Shown: positions 7,400-14,394 of the stretch, one piece after another
Position numbering within the stretch: the first letter of the stretch is position 1
Layout: each line of letters starts with the position of its first letter
Assembly (NCBI GenBank): GCA_030690925.1
Contig: JAUYFO010000018.1
Coordinates: 1-16,911 of the forward strand
Direction: 5' to 3'
Source: Candidatus Moraniibacteriota bacterium
Lineage (GTDB): Bacteria > Patescibacteriota > Minisyncoccia > Moranbacterales > UBA1568
Length of the DNA stretch: 16,911 bases
Translations under genes and position numbers: made by a program
The notes under the pieces: generated by a model
Told to the model about the DNA's origin: nothing
Seen by the model: the letters and a program-made list of their open reading frames with translations, nothing else
The model's database searches: none

Positions 7400-8449
7400 C
7401 TATATCTTAAACACAATCACATCGCCATCCTGCATGATATAGTCCTTGCCCTCCAGGCGCAGGGTACCGGTATCACGCGCGGCGCTCCACGACCCTGCTT
7501 CCAAAAGCTTATCAGTATGAATAATCTCCGCCCGGATAAACTTTTCTTCAAAGTCGCCGTGAATGGCCGCGCCGGCCTGGGGTGCCGTTGATCCAACAGG
7601 AATGGTCCAGGCTCGAGTCTCCTCGACTCCGGTGGTAAAGTACGTCATCAGTCCCAACAGGGCATAGGCCTGGCGAGCCAAATCACCTAGGTGTGATACC
7701 AGTCCCATCTCGGCAATATCTGCTGCTGACATCTCGATCAATTCTTCCTCGATCTTGATGTCGAGCTTCACATGTGGTCGCGCCTCCAGTTCCGATGGCA
7801 AAGCGCGATCAATATCGGACACATTGTAAACATAGAGAAACGGTTTGGTCGTGAGCAGCTGCAGTTCTTTGGCCACTTTCTTTTCTTCATCAGAAAAGGT
7901 GGTGATGATACTATGCGGCAAACGGGCCGCCTGAAATTCTTTTTCCAGTTTTTGGAGTACCCCCATTTCCACCACCGCTTCCTTTTTTCCAGAGCGAGCA
8001 TCTTTGCCAGTTTTCAGTTGGCGCTTAGTCGCCGTTTCCAAATCAGCCAAAATCAGTTCGGTATTGATGACCTCAATATCGTGTACCGGGTCGATAGCGT
8101 TGTGGACATGGATGATATCCGGATTTTCGAACACCCGCACCACCTCCACGATAGCGTCCACCTCGCGGATATTCTGAAGAAACTTGTTCCCCAGTCCTTC
8201 GCCCTCGCTTGCTCCTTTCACGAGACCGGCAATATCGACAAACTCGATCACTGCTGGAATGATTTTCTTACTTCCGGAAAGCTGAGCAAGCTGGGACAGA
8301 CGCTCATCGGGCACCTCAACGATACCGATGTTAGGCTCAATAGTACAAAAAGGATAGTTGCTGATATCCACCACCTTGCGGGTCAGAGCCTTAAACAGCG
8401 TGGATTTCCCCACGTTGGGCAATCCGACGATACCGACTTTCAAACTCAT
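7400..8449 (-). CDS. ychF: YchF/OLA1-family ATPase (Obg-related, TGS domain)
   Basis: Translation-factor-related P-loop NTPase (349 aa; typical length about 360) that associates with ribosomes and, unlike most of its class, prefers ATP. G1 is GLPNVGKS (9-16) and G3 is DIAG (72-75), followed by the family signature KGASEGEGLGNKFL. The G4 position reads NVSD (209-212), not NKxD, in keeping with the loss of guanine specificity in this family. A coiled-coil insertion follows, and the C-terminal TGS domain (about 265-349) ends VIVFKI. It has a consensus promoter and a leader of about 97 nt with no clear Shine-Dalgarno sequence just before the ATG. It is divergent from the sugar-phosphate mutase gene. 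Confidence 0.95.
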   Translation of the reverse strand: MSLKVGIVGLPNVGKSTLFKALTRKVVDISNYPFCTIEPNIGIVEVPDERLSQLAQLSGSKKIIPAVIEFVDIAGLVKGASEGEGLGNKFLQNIREVDAIVEVVRVFENPDIIHVHNAIDPVHDIEVINTELILADLETATKRQLKTGKDARSGKKEAVVEMGVLQKLEKEFQAARLPHSIITTFSDEEKKVAKELQLLTTKPFLYVYNVSDIDRALPSELEARPHVKLDIKIEEELIEMSAADIAEMGLVSHLGDLARQAYALLGLMTYFTTGVEETRAWTIPVGSTAPQAGAAIHGDFEEKFIRAEIIHTDKLLEAGSWSAARDTGTLRLEGKDYIMQDGDVIVFKI

Positions 8450-8552
8450 AGAAAAAATTCATTAGTTCACCTCATTCTTCCAGAAAAACAGCTTCTGGTC
8501 AATAAAAACTCCTGATTCTTCTTCCAAGGAAGGATGAGACAAGCAATCTGTC

Positions 8553-8581
8553 ATTATACTCCTTTTTAGTAGTTTTGTCAA
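8553..8581 (-). promoter_or_regulatory. Perfect-consensus promoter of ychF
   Basis: Minus strand TTGACA (8576-8581), a 17-bp spacer and TATAAT (8553-8558): both hexamers are consensus at optimal spacing. The predicted start is near 8546, leaving a leader of about 97 nt that includes a 6-bp hairpin CCAGAA/TTCTGG. Confidence 0.85.
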
Positions 8582-8603
8582 TGGTGGGAGAAAATGCTAT
8601 ACT
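8575..8603 (+). promoter_or_regulatory. Promoter of the phosphomannomutase/phosphoglucomutase gene, overlapping the ychF promoter
   Basis: Plus strand TTGTCA (8575-8580), a 17-bp spacer and TATACT (8598-8603) preceded by TGC, making an extended -10. The predicted start is near 8610, which rules out the ATG at 8575 and supports the ATG at 8632. Its -35 shares five bases with the -35 of the divergent ychF promoter. Confidence 0.75.
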
Positions 8604-8631
8604 AAAAGCACCTAGTCTTCACACTCTCGCT

Positions 8632-9966
8632 ATGAAACCGGAGCTATTCAAGGCCTACGACATCCGCGGTATCTATCCCACAGAAATCAATGAGGCCGAT
8701 GTCTATAATATCGGACGAGCGGTCGCAGAATATCTGAAACCCCAGACGCTCGGAATCGGTCGTGACATCCGAGCCTCGAGCCCCAGCCTCTTCGAAAGTT
8801 TTACCCGCGGCGTCATGGATGCTGGCGTGGATGTCATCGACCTCGGAGTTATTAGTACCCCCATGGTCTACTTTGCTGCTGGCCGACTCGATATCGACGC
8901 CGCCATTTCACTTACCGCTTCCCACAATCCCCCACAGTACAATGGACTGAAAGTGGCCCTGCGCGGTGCCGTCCCGGTAGGAGAAAATAGCGGACTACGA
9001 GAAATCCGTGACCTAGCACTCCGGGGAGAGTGGCCCCCTATCACCACCCGTGGCACCATGAAGAGTGAAGACGTGCGCCACGCCTACTACGGCTACTTCG
9101 CTTCGTTTGCCGACCTCAAAGACAAACATTTCACCATCGCTATCGATACCGCCAATGCTATGGGCGTTTTTGAGTTGCCCATCTACGAACAGTTCAGCGA
9201 GAACCTCAGTATCGTCAATCTCTACAACGATCTCGACCATCCCTTCGAATGTCATGAGGCCAACCCCCTCAAAACTGAAACCCTCGACGAGCTGCGTGCC
9301 AAGGTCAAAGAGGTTCATGCTGATCTCGGTATCGCCTACGACGGTGACGCCGACCGCATCGGTTTTGTCGACGAACAGGGTACCGTCATCCCCATGGATC
9401 TCATCACCGGTCTGGTCGCTACTATCATCCTCGAAAAAAATCCTGGTGCCACCATCCTCTACGATCTGCGCTCCTCTCGTTCCGTCAAAGAAGTGATTGA
9501 GGAACACGGCGGCCGCGCCCTAGAATGCAAAGTCGGTCACGCCAATATCAAGAAGCAGATGCGCGAAGACGGGGCTATCTTCGCCGGTGAACTCTCCGGT
9601 CACTACTACTTTATCGAGAACTCCTACGCTGAAGCCGGCACCCTCCCTGCTCTGCTCCTCCTCAGCCTCATGGCCGAAACCGGCAAACCGATTTCCGAAT
9701 TAGTCCGAGAACTACAGCGTTATCATCATTCAGGTGAAATCAATAGCGAGGTGAGCGATAAAGATGTCATTCTTGCCAAACTCAAAAAAAAGTACGCCGA
9801 TGGCAAACAACACGAGCTCGATGGCCTCAAGGTTGAATATCCCGATTGGTGGTTCAACGTCCGTCCGTCTAATACCGAATCCCTGCTTCGTCTCAACCTG
9901 GAAGCCAACACCAGGGAGCTGATGGAAGAGAAACAAGCCGAACTCCTGGCCATTATCCGAGGTTAA
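8632..9966 (+). CDS. Phosphomannomutase/phosphoglucomutase (alpha-D-phosphohexomutase family)
   Basis: Cytoplasmic enzyme interconverting mannose-6-P/mannose-1-P and probably glucose-6-P/glucose-1-P. Four family signatures are present: the phosphoserine loop TASHNP (S97), the metal loop DGDADR (237-242), the sugar-specificity loop GELSG (319-323) and the phosphate-binding loop RPSNTES (411-417). I start it at 8632 (MKPELFKAYDIRG, 444 aa) because homologues begin there and the promoter lies at 8575-8603; a longer frame from 8575 would begin inside the promoter. With the PGI/PMI gene at 14491-15516 it forms a path from fructose-6-P to mannose-1-P for nucleotide sugars and glycans. It converges on trpS. 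Confidence 0.93.
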   Translation: MKPELFKAYDIRGIYPTEINEADVYNIGRAVAEYLKPQTLGIGRDIRASSPSLFESFTRGVMDAGVDVIDLGVISTPMVYFAAGRLDIDAAISLTASHNPPQYNGLKVALRGAVPVGENSGLREIRDLALRGEWPPITTRGTMKSEDVRHAYYGYFASFADLKDKHFTIAIDTANAMGVFELPIYEQFSENLSIVNLYNDLDHPFECHEANPLKTETLDELRAKVKEVHADLGIAYDGDADRIGFVDEQGTVIPMDLITGLVATIILEKNPGATILYDLRSSRSVKEVIEEHGGRALECKVGHANIKKQMREDGAIFAGELSGHYYFIENSYAEAGTLPALLLLSLMAETGKPISELVRELQRYHHSGEINSEVSDKDVILAKLKKKYADGKQHELDGLKVEYPDWWFNVRPSNTESLLRLNLEANTRELMEEKQAELLAIIRG

Positions 9967-9999
9967 GAATGAGCGCCTCGCTGTGTTTTAGTTTTTCCT

Positions 10000-10198
10000 C
10001 CAAGAATTCTCTTGGGCGACTTTCTCTACTTAGAAGCCGGACTTCGAAGTCCGGCTTCTAAGTGAGTGAAGCGAAAACTTGTTTTCGTTTCCGAACTCAG
10101 TGCCGGTAAAATCAGGTGAAATACCCCGCGGCTTGCCGCGGAAAGAAACGAACAGCAGTTCGTTTTTGAGTGGAGGGCTTGCCCTGGGGTGAATACCT
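10000..10198. repeat. Dense array of perfect hairpins between the mutase gene and trpS
   Basis: Within the 233-bp gap six hairpins follow one another: CCAAGA-ATTC-TCTTGG (10000-10015); a 36-bp perfect palindrome with arm ACTTAGAAGCCGGACTTC (10028-10063); a 10-bp stem around CGAAAAC-TT-GTTTTCG (10069-10090); CCGCGGC-TT-GCCGCGG (10126-10141); AAACGAAC-AGCA-GTTCGTTT (10146-10165, T5 following); and AGGGC-TT-GCCCT (10174-10185). A longer-range stem, AGGT...ACCCC (10114-10127) with GGGGT...ACCT (10186-10198), could close the last three into a branched domain ending next to the trpS stop. No open reading frame of note lies here. Confidence 0.8.
10144..10167 (+). terminator. Candidate terminator hairpin between the convergent mutase gene and trpS
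   Basis: An 8-bp perfect stem AAACGAAC/GTTCGTTT with an AGCA loop, extendable by a G-T and an A-T pair, ends in TTTTT on the plus strand and in a T-rich run on the minus strand. It could serve both convergent genes, though it is about 180 nt past the mutase stop. Confidence 0.45.
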
Positions 10199-10199
10199 G

Positions 10200-11297
10200 T
10201 TATTCAAGGAATCCGACATGTTCACGAACCTGCTCCATCTTCGCCGCTGCCAAGGCACGGGCTTTGTCAGCACCAGTCTTGAGCACCGCGAGTACTGTAT
10301 CATCAGAAATGGCCGCCAGGCGCTCTTGGAATGGTGTGAGGAAACCTACAATCACCTCAGCCAAGTCAGTTTTGAAATCACCATAGCCTTTACCAACGTA
10401 CATCTTTTCAATCTCCTGGGAAGTTTTTCCTGAAAGCAGCGTGTAGATATTAATCAGGTTTTTCAAAGCGGGCTTCTCGTCATGGTAGACAATTTCCGAG
10501 CCACTATCCGTCACTGCTTTTTTTATTTTCTTGCGCACCGTTTGGGCATCATCGGTGAGGGCAATATAATTGTAAACGCTTCCTGCCGACTTGGACATTT
10601 TTTTCAGCGGGTCATCGAGCCCCATGATACGCGCGCCTTCTTTGGTAATCTTGCCCTCTGGAATAACAAACGTTTCTCCAAAGCGCTTATTAAACCGTTC
10701 AGCTAACGTCCGCGTCAGCTCCACATGCTGCATCTGATCGTCCCCTACCGGCACCACATTCGTGTCATAGAGTAAAATATCCGCCGCCATCAGCACCGGG
10801 TAATCGAAGAGACCCACTCCTACTGATGCATACCTTTGTAAAGACTCCCGCTCTAATTGTAGTCGGGCTAGTCTTCTCCCCGGATCCTCCTCAATAACCT
10901 CTTCTTGCAATACCTTTGCTGCAAGGGTGCGCTGCTGTATTCTTTTGGCTACATCGGAGGATTTTTCCTTAAACTGCGTCATACGCTCCAGTTCCGCCAT
11001 ACGAGCGATGGTATTCAAAATCCACCCAAGCTCGGCATGGGCAGAGACATGCGACTGAATAAAAAGAGTTGACTTAGCTGGATCAATCCCAGCCGCCAGA
11101 TAGATCTTGGCAATCTCGAGTGTCTTACGTCGCAATTCCGCTGGATCCTGCGCCACGGTAATAGCATGCAAATCGACAATACAAAAAATCGCCTCGTTAT
11201 CATCTTGCATTTCCACCCACTGCTTGATAGCCCCCAAATAGTTCCCCAAATGCAGATTGCCCGAGGGCTGAATGCCGGAAAAGAGTCTTTTCGCCAT
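10200..11297 (-). CDS. trpS: Tryptophanyl-tRNA synthetase with an internal insertion
   Basis: Class I aminoacyl-tRNA synthetase that charges tRNA-Trp. The N-terminus MAKRLFSGIQPSGNLHLGN carries the HIGH-equivalent HLGN (16-19), and KMSKS lies at 233-237. The frame is open upstream to a GTG at 11327, but that codon overlaps the -10 box, so I take the ATG at 11297 (365 aa). Family members are usually about 325-340 aa. The excess lies between MTQFKEKS (106-113) and GLFDYPVLMAADILLY (162-177), where about 48 residues replace the usual 10 or so; the extra piece is charged and probably helical. Catalytic motifs are intact, so the enzyme should be active. It converges on the mutase gene through the hairpin-rich gap. 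Confidence 0.94.
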   Translation of the reverse strand: MAKRLFSGIQPSGNLHLGNYLGAIKQWVEMQDDNEAIFCIVDLHAITVAQDPAELRRKTLEIAKIYLAAGIDPAKSTLFIQSHVSAHAELGWILNTIARMAELERMTQFKEKSSDVAKRIQQRTLAAKVLQEEVIEEDPGRRLARLQLERESLQRYASVGVGLFDYPVLMAADILLYDTNVVPVGDDQMQHVELTRTLAERFNKRFGETFVIPEGKITKEGARIMGLDDPLKKMSKSAGSVYNYIALTDDAQTVRKKIKKAVTDSGSEIVYHDEKPALKNLINIYTLLSGKTSQEIEKMYVGKGYGDFKTDLAEVIVGFLTPFQERLAAISDDTVLAVLKTGADKARALAAAKMEQVREHVGFLE

Positions 11298-11327
11298 ATT
11301 CAAAACGTCATACCAGTTAGTAATCAC

Positions 11328-11336
11328 ATTGTATCA
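11328..11336 (-). promoter_or_regulatory. Extended -10 promoter of trpS
   Basis: TGATACAAT on the minus strand fits TGnTAnAAT, with a predicted start about 24 nt before the ATG at 11297. No convincing -35 is seen. Confidence 0.5.
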
Positions 11337-11363
11337 TATTTGGAATATGGTCGCATGGGCATG

Positions 11364-11397
11364 AAAAAAGGGAGTATCAGACATTCCTGACCCTCCC
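11364..11397 (-). terminator. Intrinsic terminator of the 11426-11833 gene
   Basis: Minus strand GGGAG (11393-11397 side) pairs with CTCCC (11370-11374). It is extended after one mismatch by a 5-bp stem, GTCAG/CTGAT, around a 6-nt loop, and followed by TTTTTT (11364-11369). It lies about 30 nt past the stop of the small gene and just upstream of the trpS promoter. Confidence 0.8.
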
Positions 11398-11425
11398 TGC
11401 TGATTCTCCCCGCCGTCTGTCTTGG

Positions 11426-11833
11426 TCACTGTTGCTGCGGCTTATGGAAAGTGAGCCGGAGGAGCGCGACCTGCATAGGGCCATCGAGCCTTGGGCCACT
11501 TGGTTGTGACCCCAAAATGGACTCGGCTTGCTTTGCCACCCAGTCAGCAAATGCTTCCGACTCCATGTGCGCGGTGAGCCAGGCAGCGTAATCTTCCTTC
11601 GTCAGAATGATACGGGGGTGCCAATCATTCTTTTCGCTAAAAGATTTGATGGCCTGCAGAGTGCAGCTATGGACACTTTCCTCAATCAAGAGGTTAAGCA
11701 CCAGGCCTTTCCCCCGCCGACAACTCGGGCATAGGCCAAGGAAGTAACCTTCACCCGCGCCACTGAGGACGGCAACCAGGAAACGTCCCAGATAGCGACT
11801 GCAGCATTCTGGCCAACCAAGAACTCGGAGCAT
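11426..11833 (-). CDS. Hypothetical protein, small, cysteine-containing
   Basis: 135-aa protein I do not recognise. The ATG at 11833 is preceded by a good Shine-Dalgarno GGAGG with 5-nt spacing, one of the few clear ones in the window, which decides the frame against an overlapping 67-codon frame that starts at 11889. The sequence has C10 and C11 (ECC), a CPSC pair at about 35-38 that might bind a metal with a later cysteine, a central helical region, and a polar end (FHKPQQQ). The middle (NDWHPRIILTKEDYAAWLTA) looks like genuine soluble protein. It lies between the rnj terminator and its own terminator, so it seems to be an independent unit. Confidence 0.55.
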   Translation of the reverse strand: MLRVLGWPECCSRYLGRFLVAVLSGAGEGYFLGLCPSCRRGKGLVLNLLIEESVHSCTLQAIKSFSEKNDWHPRIILTKEDYAAWLTAHMESEAFADWVAKQAESILGSQPSGPRLDGPMQVALLRLTFHKPQQQ

Positions 11834-11922
11834 GGTATCCTCCAGCTGGTTAGGTTGAGAACATAGAAAAGAACCCGATACTTATTCATACTCCCTCTCT
11901 TTTCTTTCGTCAAACAAGACAA

Positions 11923-11949
11923 AAAAACTCCCCTGTTTGGGGAGTTTTT
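11923..11949 (-). terminator. Strong intrinsic terminator of rnj
   Basis: Perfect 11-bp stem AAAAACTCCCC/GGGGAGTTTTT with a 5-nt loop, 21 nt past the rnj stop. T runs follow on both strands, so it could act in both directions. Confidence 0.9.
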
Positions 11950-11970
11950 CTTGCCTGACTAATAATAGCC

Positions 11971-14100
11971 TTACACTTCAATCACCACGGGTAGAATCAT
12001 CGGCCGGCGCTCCGTCTTGGTAAAGAGGAACTGGCCGAGCACTTCGCGGATTTGATTGCGGACATTATCCCAATCGATCGAGGTATCTTTGGAAGTCGTC
12101 TCCTTCACCACTTGTTGCACCTTGCGTTTGGCTTCGTTGACCAGGTCGAAGTTCTCCTTGACGTGGATAAAGCCACGTGAGGTGACCTGAATATTGCCGA
12201 CCACATGCTTGGTCTTGGCATCGATGATAACGGTGATCATCACCATGCCATCCTGAGCCAACACCTGGCGGTCGCGCAGTACGACGTGTCCGATATCGCC
12301 GACCCCGAGCCCGTCAATGAAGACGTAGCCGGCGTCAGCCTTCTCGGCAATAAGGTGTGGGAATCCTTTATCCGGTTCCGGCACTTCCAGTACGTGGCCA
12401 TTATCCATGACAAAGACATTCTTATCGGGGTACCCGAGTCCAAAGGCCAACTTGGCCGCTTCTTTCAGGAAGTAGTGGTTGGCGTAGACCGGAAGCACAT
12501 AGGTCGCCTTGACCTGGCGGATGATCTCCTCGATTTCCCAGATGGTACCATGGCCACCGACGTGGATTTCCATAATGTCGCTGTGGATGACGTTGTCACA
12601 CTTACGGTACAGGTTATCTTTCAAACGCTGAATGCTCCGTTCGTTCCCCGGAATAACCGAGGATGAGAAAACAATGGTGTCATTACGCTGCAACTTGATG
12701 AAGCGGTGGTTGTCGGTGACGATACGGGAGAGGGCAGCGTTCTGCTCGCCCTGCGCGCCGGTACAGATGATCACTACCCTGTTATCCGGATACTTGTGGA
12801 TATCGTTCACCGGAATCAGGGTCTCTTTTTTGACCTTGATATAGCCGAGCTCCTTGGCCACTTCGATGTTCATCTTCATGCTGTAGCCCTCAAGCGCCAC
12901 GCGCTTGCCCTGGGCCTCCGCATATTCGATGAGGTAGGCGATACGGCGTACCTGAGAAGCAAAGGTCCCGATGATGATACGCCCCGGAGCGGTACGAATC
13001 AGGTTCTGGAGATTGGTGTGCACTTCCGTTTCTGATGGAGGCATACCTTTCTTGAGGGCCCCTAGGCTCTCGAGCATAAGGATGGTTGGTTTCGGCAGAT
13101 CCTCAAGGTGATTGTAGGTCACGGTGTTGTCCGCAGGGAACATCGGTTCATTGGTGATGGTCCAGTCACCCATGTGAATGACAGAACCGTTCGGTGTCAC
13201 GAGCGCGATGCCCATGGCATCCATTATCGAGTGTTCTACTTCAAAGAAACGAACTTCAAAGACACCAAGACGGATACGATCACTAAGCGATTTGACCCGC
13301 ACGGTCTTGAGTCGACTGGCCGCTCCCTTTTCTTGATCTTCCACCTTGTGCTTGATGAGCGCCAACGTAAAGTCACGGCCGATAATCGGCGGGTAATTAA
13401 GCTGCTTGAGGAGGATCGGTGCGGCTCCGATGTGATCGAGGTGACCGTGAGTGAAGAGCACTCCGCGAATGTTCTTTTCCTTGCCCTTCAGATAGCTGAC
13501 GTTGGGCACGATGTAGTCAATGCCAGGCATGTCTTCTTCCGGAAACTGGAGCCCCATGTCGATGATCACGATGTCGTTACCATACTCGAAGACGGTCATG
13601 TTGCGTCCCACTTCTTCCTGACCACCAAGCGGAATAATCCGTAGGGTCTTTTCGGGAATAGTGGGGATAGCCGCCCCCTGCTTCTTGGGCTCCAAACGAT
13701 TGGGCACAATCTGCTGAAAACGACGGTTACCGCCCCGGCGAACGCCACCAGAAGCTCCCGCACCACTGCGCTTCGCATGCTGAGCTCCGGCCGCTTTTTG
13801 ACCCACCGGTCTCGGTTGCCCGGCTTGTCCTGCGTGTCTTTGTGGCCCGACACTTTCTGCTTTTTTCATAGCCACGCCTACCGGCATTAGCCGCCTGTGA
13901 AGGGCACCATGCGGCGTACCCTTGGGAGCCTGTTCCCGAGCGACAATACCCTCAAAAGCTCCGATGGAGCCCGGCCTGATACCAGAAGGTAACGGTCTCG
14001 GTGAATGATGTTTACCGCTGGAAACCGAAGCCCCGTGCGGAAGGATGTCGAGCGGCCGCTGTGGTCGCTGTCCTCCCTGAAATGAATTCTGCTGCTGCAT
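11971..14100 (-). CDS. rnj: Ribonuclease J-like metallo-beta-lactamase/beta-CASP nuclease with a long N-terminal extension
   Basis: Cytoplasmic endo/5'-exoribonuclease of mRNA decay and rRNA maturation, by family. About 150 N-terminal residues form a G/P/Q/R-rich, low-complexity, basic extension. The catalytic core starts near 153 (LRIIPLGGQEEVGRN) and has the metal motif HGHLDH (218-223), the histidine in EVEHSIMDA (H290) and the aspartate in HMGDW (D312). The C-terminal domain contains DGLGVGDIGHVVLRDR (596-611) and SRGFIHV. Differences from textbook RNase J: DSTNA is ESLGA (344-348) and the ligand in PVHGE becomes Tyr (PVYAN, Y539), with a His three residues on. Length 709 versus about 550-560 for the core family. 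An AGGAGAG lies 15 nt before the ATG. An internal start at M78 is possible but would still leave a long extension. Confidence 0.92.
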   Translation of the reverse strand: MQQQNSFQGGQRPQRPLDILPHGASVSSGKHHSPRPLPSGIRPGSIGAFEGIVAREQAPKGTPHGALHRRLMPVGVAMKKAESVGPQRHAGQAGQPRPVGQKAAGAQHAKRSGAGASGGVRRGGNRRFQQIVPNRLEPKKQGAAIPTIPEKTLRIIPLGGQEEVGRNMTVFEYGNDIVIIDMGLQFPEEDMPGIDYIVPNVSYLKGKEKNIRGVLFTHGHLDHIGAAPILLKQLNYPPIIGRDFTLALIKHKVEDQEKGAASRLKTVRVKSLSDRIRLGVFEVRFFEVEHSIMDAMGIALVTPNGSVIHMGDWTITNEPMFPADNTVTYNHLEDLPKPTILMLESLGALKKGMPPSETEVHTNLQNLIRTAPGRIIIGTFASQVRRIAYLIEYAEAQGKRVALEGYSMKMNIEVAKELGYIKVKKETLIPVNDIHKYPDNRVVIICTGAQGEQNAALSRIVTDNHRFIKLQRNDTIVFSSSVIPGNERSIQRLKDNLYRKCDNVIHSDIMEIHVGGHGTIWEIEEIIRQVKATYVLPVYANHYFLKEAAKLAFGLGYPDKNVFVMDNGHVLEVPEPDKGFPHLIAEKADAGYVFIDGLGVGDIGHVVLRDRQVLAQDGMVMITVIIDAKTKHVVGNIQVTSRGFIHVKENFDLVNEAKRKVQQVVKETTSKDTSIDWDNVRNQIREVLGQFLFTKTERRPMILPVVIEV

Positions 14101-14216
14101 ACTGCTTTTGCGAATCTCTCCTACGCCTCAAGGTCGCAATGACCGGGGCTCATGATAGATCCATACTAAAAATGATTTACACGAAAGAGTCTCCAAAAAA
14201 GGAAACGTTTACGTTG
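14101..14216. other. rnj leader and tRNA trailer region
   Basis: No gene found between rnj and the tRNA-like sequence. Apart from the small terminator at 14195-14215 and an AGGAGAG (14116-14122, minus) ahead of rnj, no promoter with two good boxes could be recognised. Confidence 0.5.
14195..14215 (-). terminator. Small hairpin plus T6 after the tRNA locus
   Basis: On the minus strand AACGT-AA-ACGTT (14204-14215) is followed by TCC and TTTTTT (14195-14200), directly after the tRNA-like sequence. The stem is short, so strength is uncertain. Confidence 0.5.
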
Positions 14217-14292
14217 TGCCGAAGAGGGATTCGAACCCTCATGCTCTTACGAGCGCTATCGAAACGCGGTGCACCCAGCACCATGTCCGGCA
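14217..14292 (-). tRNA. Non-canonical tRNA-like sequence (type II; isotype unresolved)
   Basis: The 3' half is clearly tRNA: a perfect T-arm GAGGG-TTCGAAT-CCCTC, a variable-arm stem GCTC-GTAA-GAGC, and a 7-bp acceptor TGCCGGA/TTCGGCA (one G-T pair) linking both ends. The 5' half does not fit. Position 8 is C, the D region is a self-pairing GGTGC-TGGGT-GCACC, and the best anticodon arm has only 4 of 5 pairs around TTCGATA. That would read CGA (Ser) with an unusual T37. The 3' half resembles the neighbouring tRNA-Leu more than a tRNA-Ser. It is either a decayed or chimeric tRNA gene or an unusual one. CCA is not encoded. Confidence 0.45.
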
Positions 14293-14310
14293 TATTATTA
14301 CTACAAATTG

Positions 14311-14394
14311 TGCCGACGGAGAGACTTGAACTCTCACTCTCTTGCGAGAACTAGCACCTGAAGCTAGCGTGTATACCAATTTCACCACGTCGGC
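14311..14394 (-). tRNA. tRNA-Leu (anticodon CAG)
   Basis: Complete 84-nt type II tRNA on the minus strand: acceptor GCCGACG/CGTCGGC with A73, D-arm GTG/CAC enclosing AAATTGGTATA, anticodon stem CTAGC/GCTAG with loop TTCAGGT, variable arm TCTC-GCAA-GAGA, and T-arm GAGAG-TTCAAGT-CTCTC. The CAG anticodon reads CTG leucine codons. The 3' CCA is not encoded, so it must be added enzymatically. Confidence 0.95.

Noticed and set aside
7772..8515. 247-codon open frame on the plus strand opposite ychF
   Set aside because: It is a mirror of a strongly conserved gene, has no recognisable domains, and covers the ychF leader and promoter.
8575..8631. N-terminal 19-codon extension of the mutase (start at 8575)
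   Set aside because: These codons overlap the mutase promoter and lie before the predicted transcription start; homologues begin at MKPELFKAYDIRG.
10000..10198. CRISPR array
   Set aside because: The hairpins have different stem sequences and irregular spacing; there are no repeated units with unique spacers and no cas genes.
11298..11327. GTG-initiated N-terminal extension of TrpRS
   Set aside because: The GTG lies at the edge of the extended -10 box; the family N-terminus begins at the ATG at 11297.
11686..11889. 67-codon frame (MNKYRVLFY...) overlapping the 11426-11833 gene
   Set aside because: The ATG at 11833 of the other frame has a well-spaced GGAGG; this one has only a GGGAG one base from its ATG and an unlikely C-terminus. 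A short upstream peptide cannot be fully excluded.
13108..13644. 178-codon plus-strand frame opposite rnj
   Set aside because: Antisense to the metallo-beta-lactamase core; no promoter or ribosome-binding site seen.
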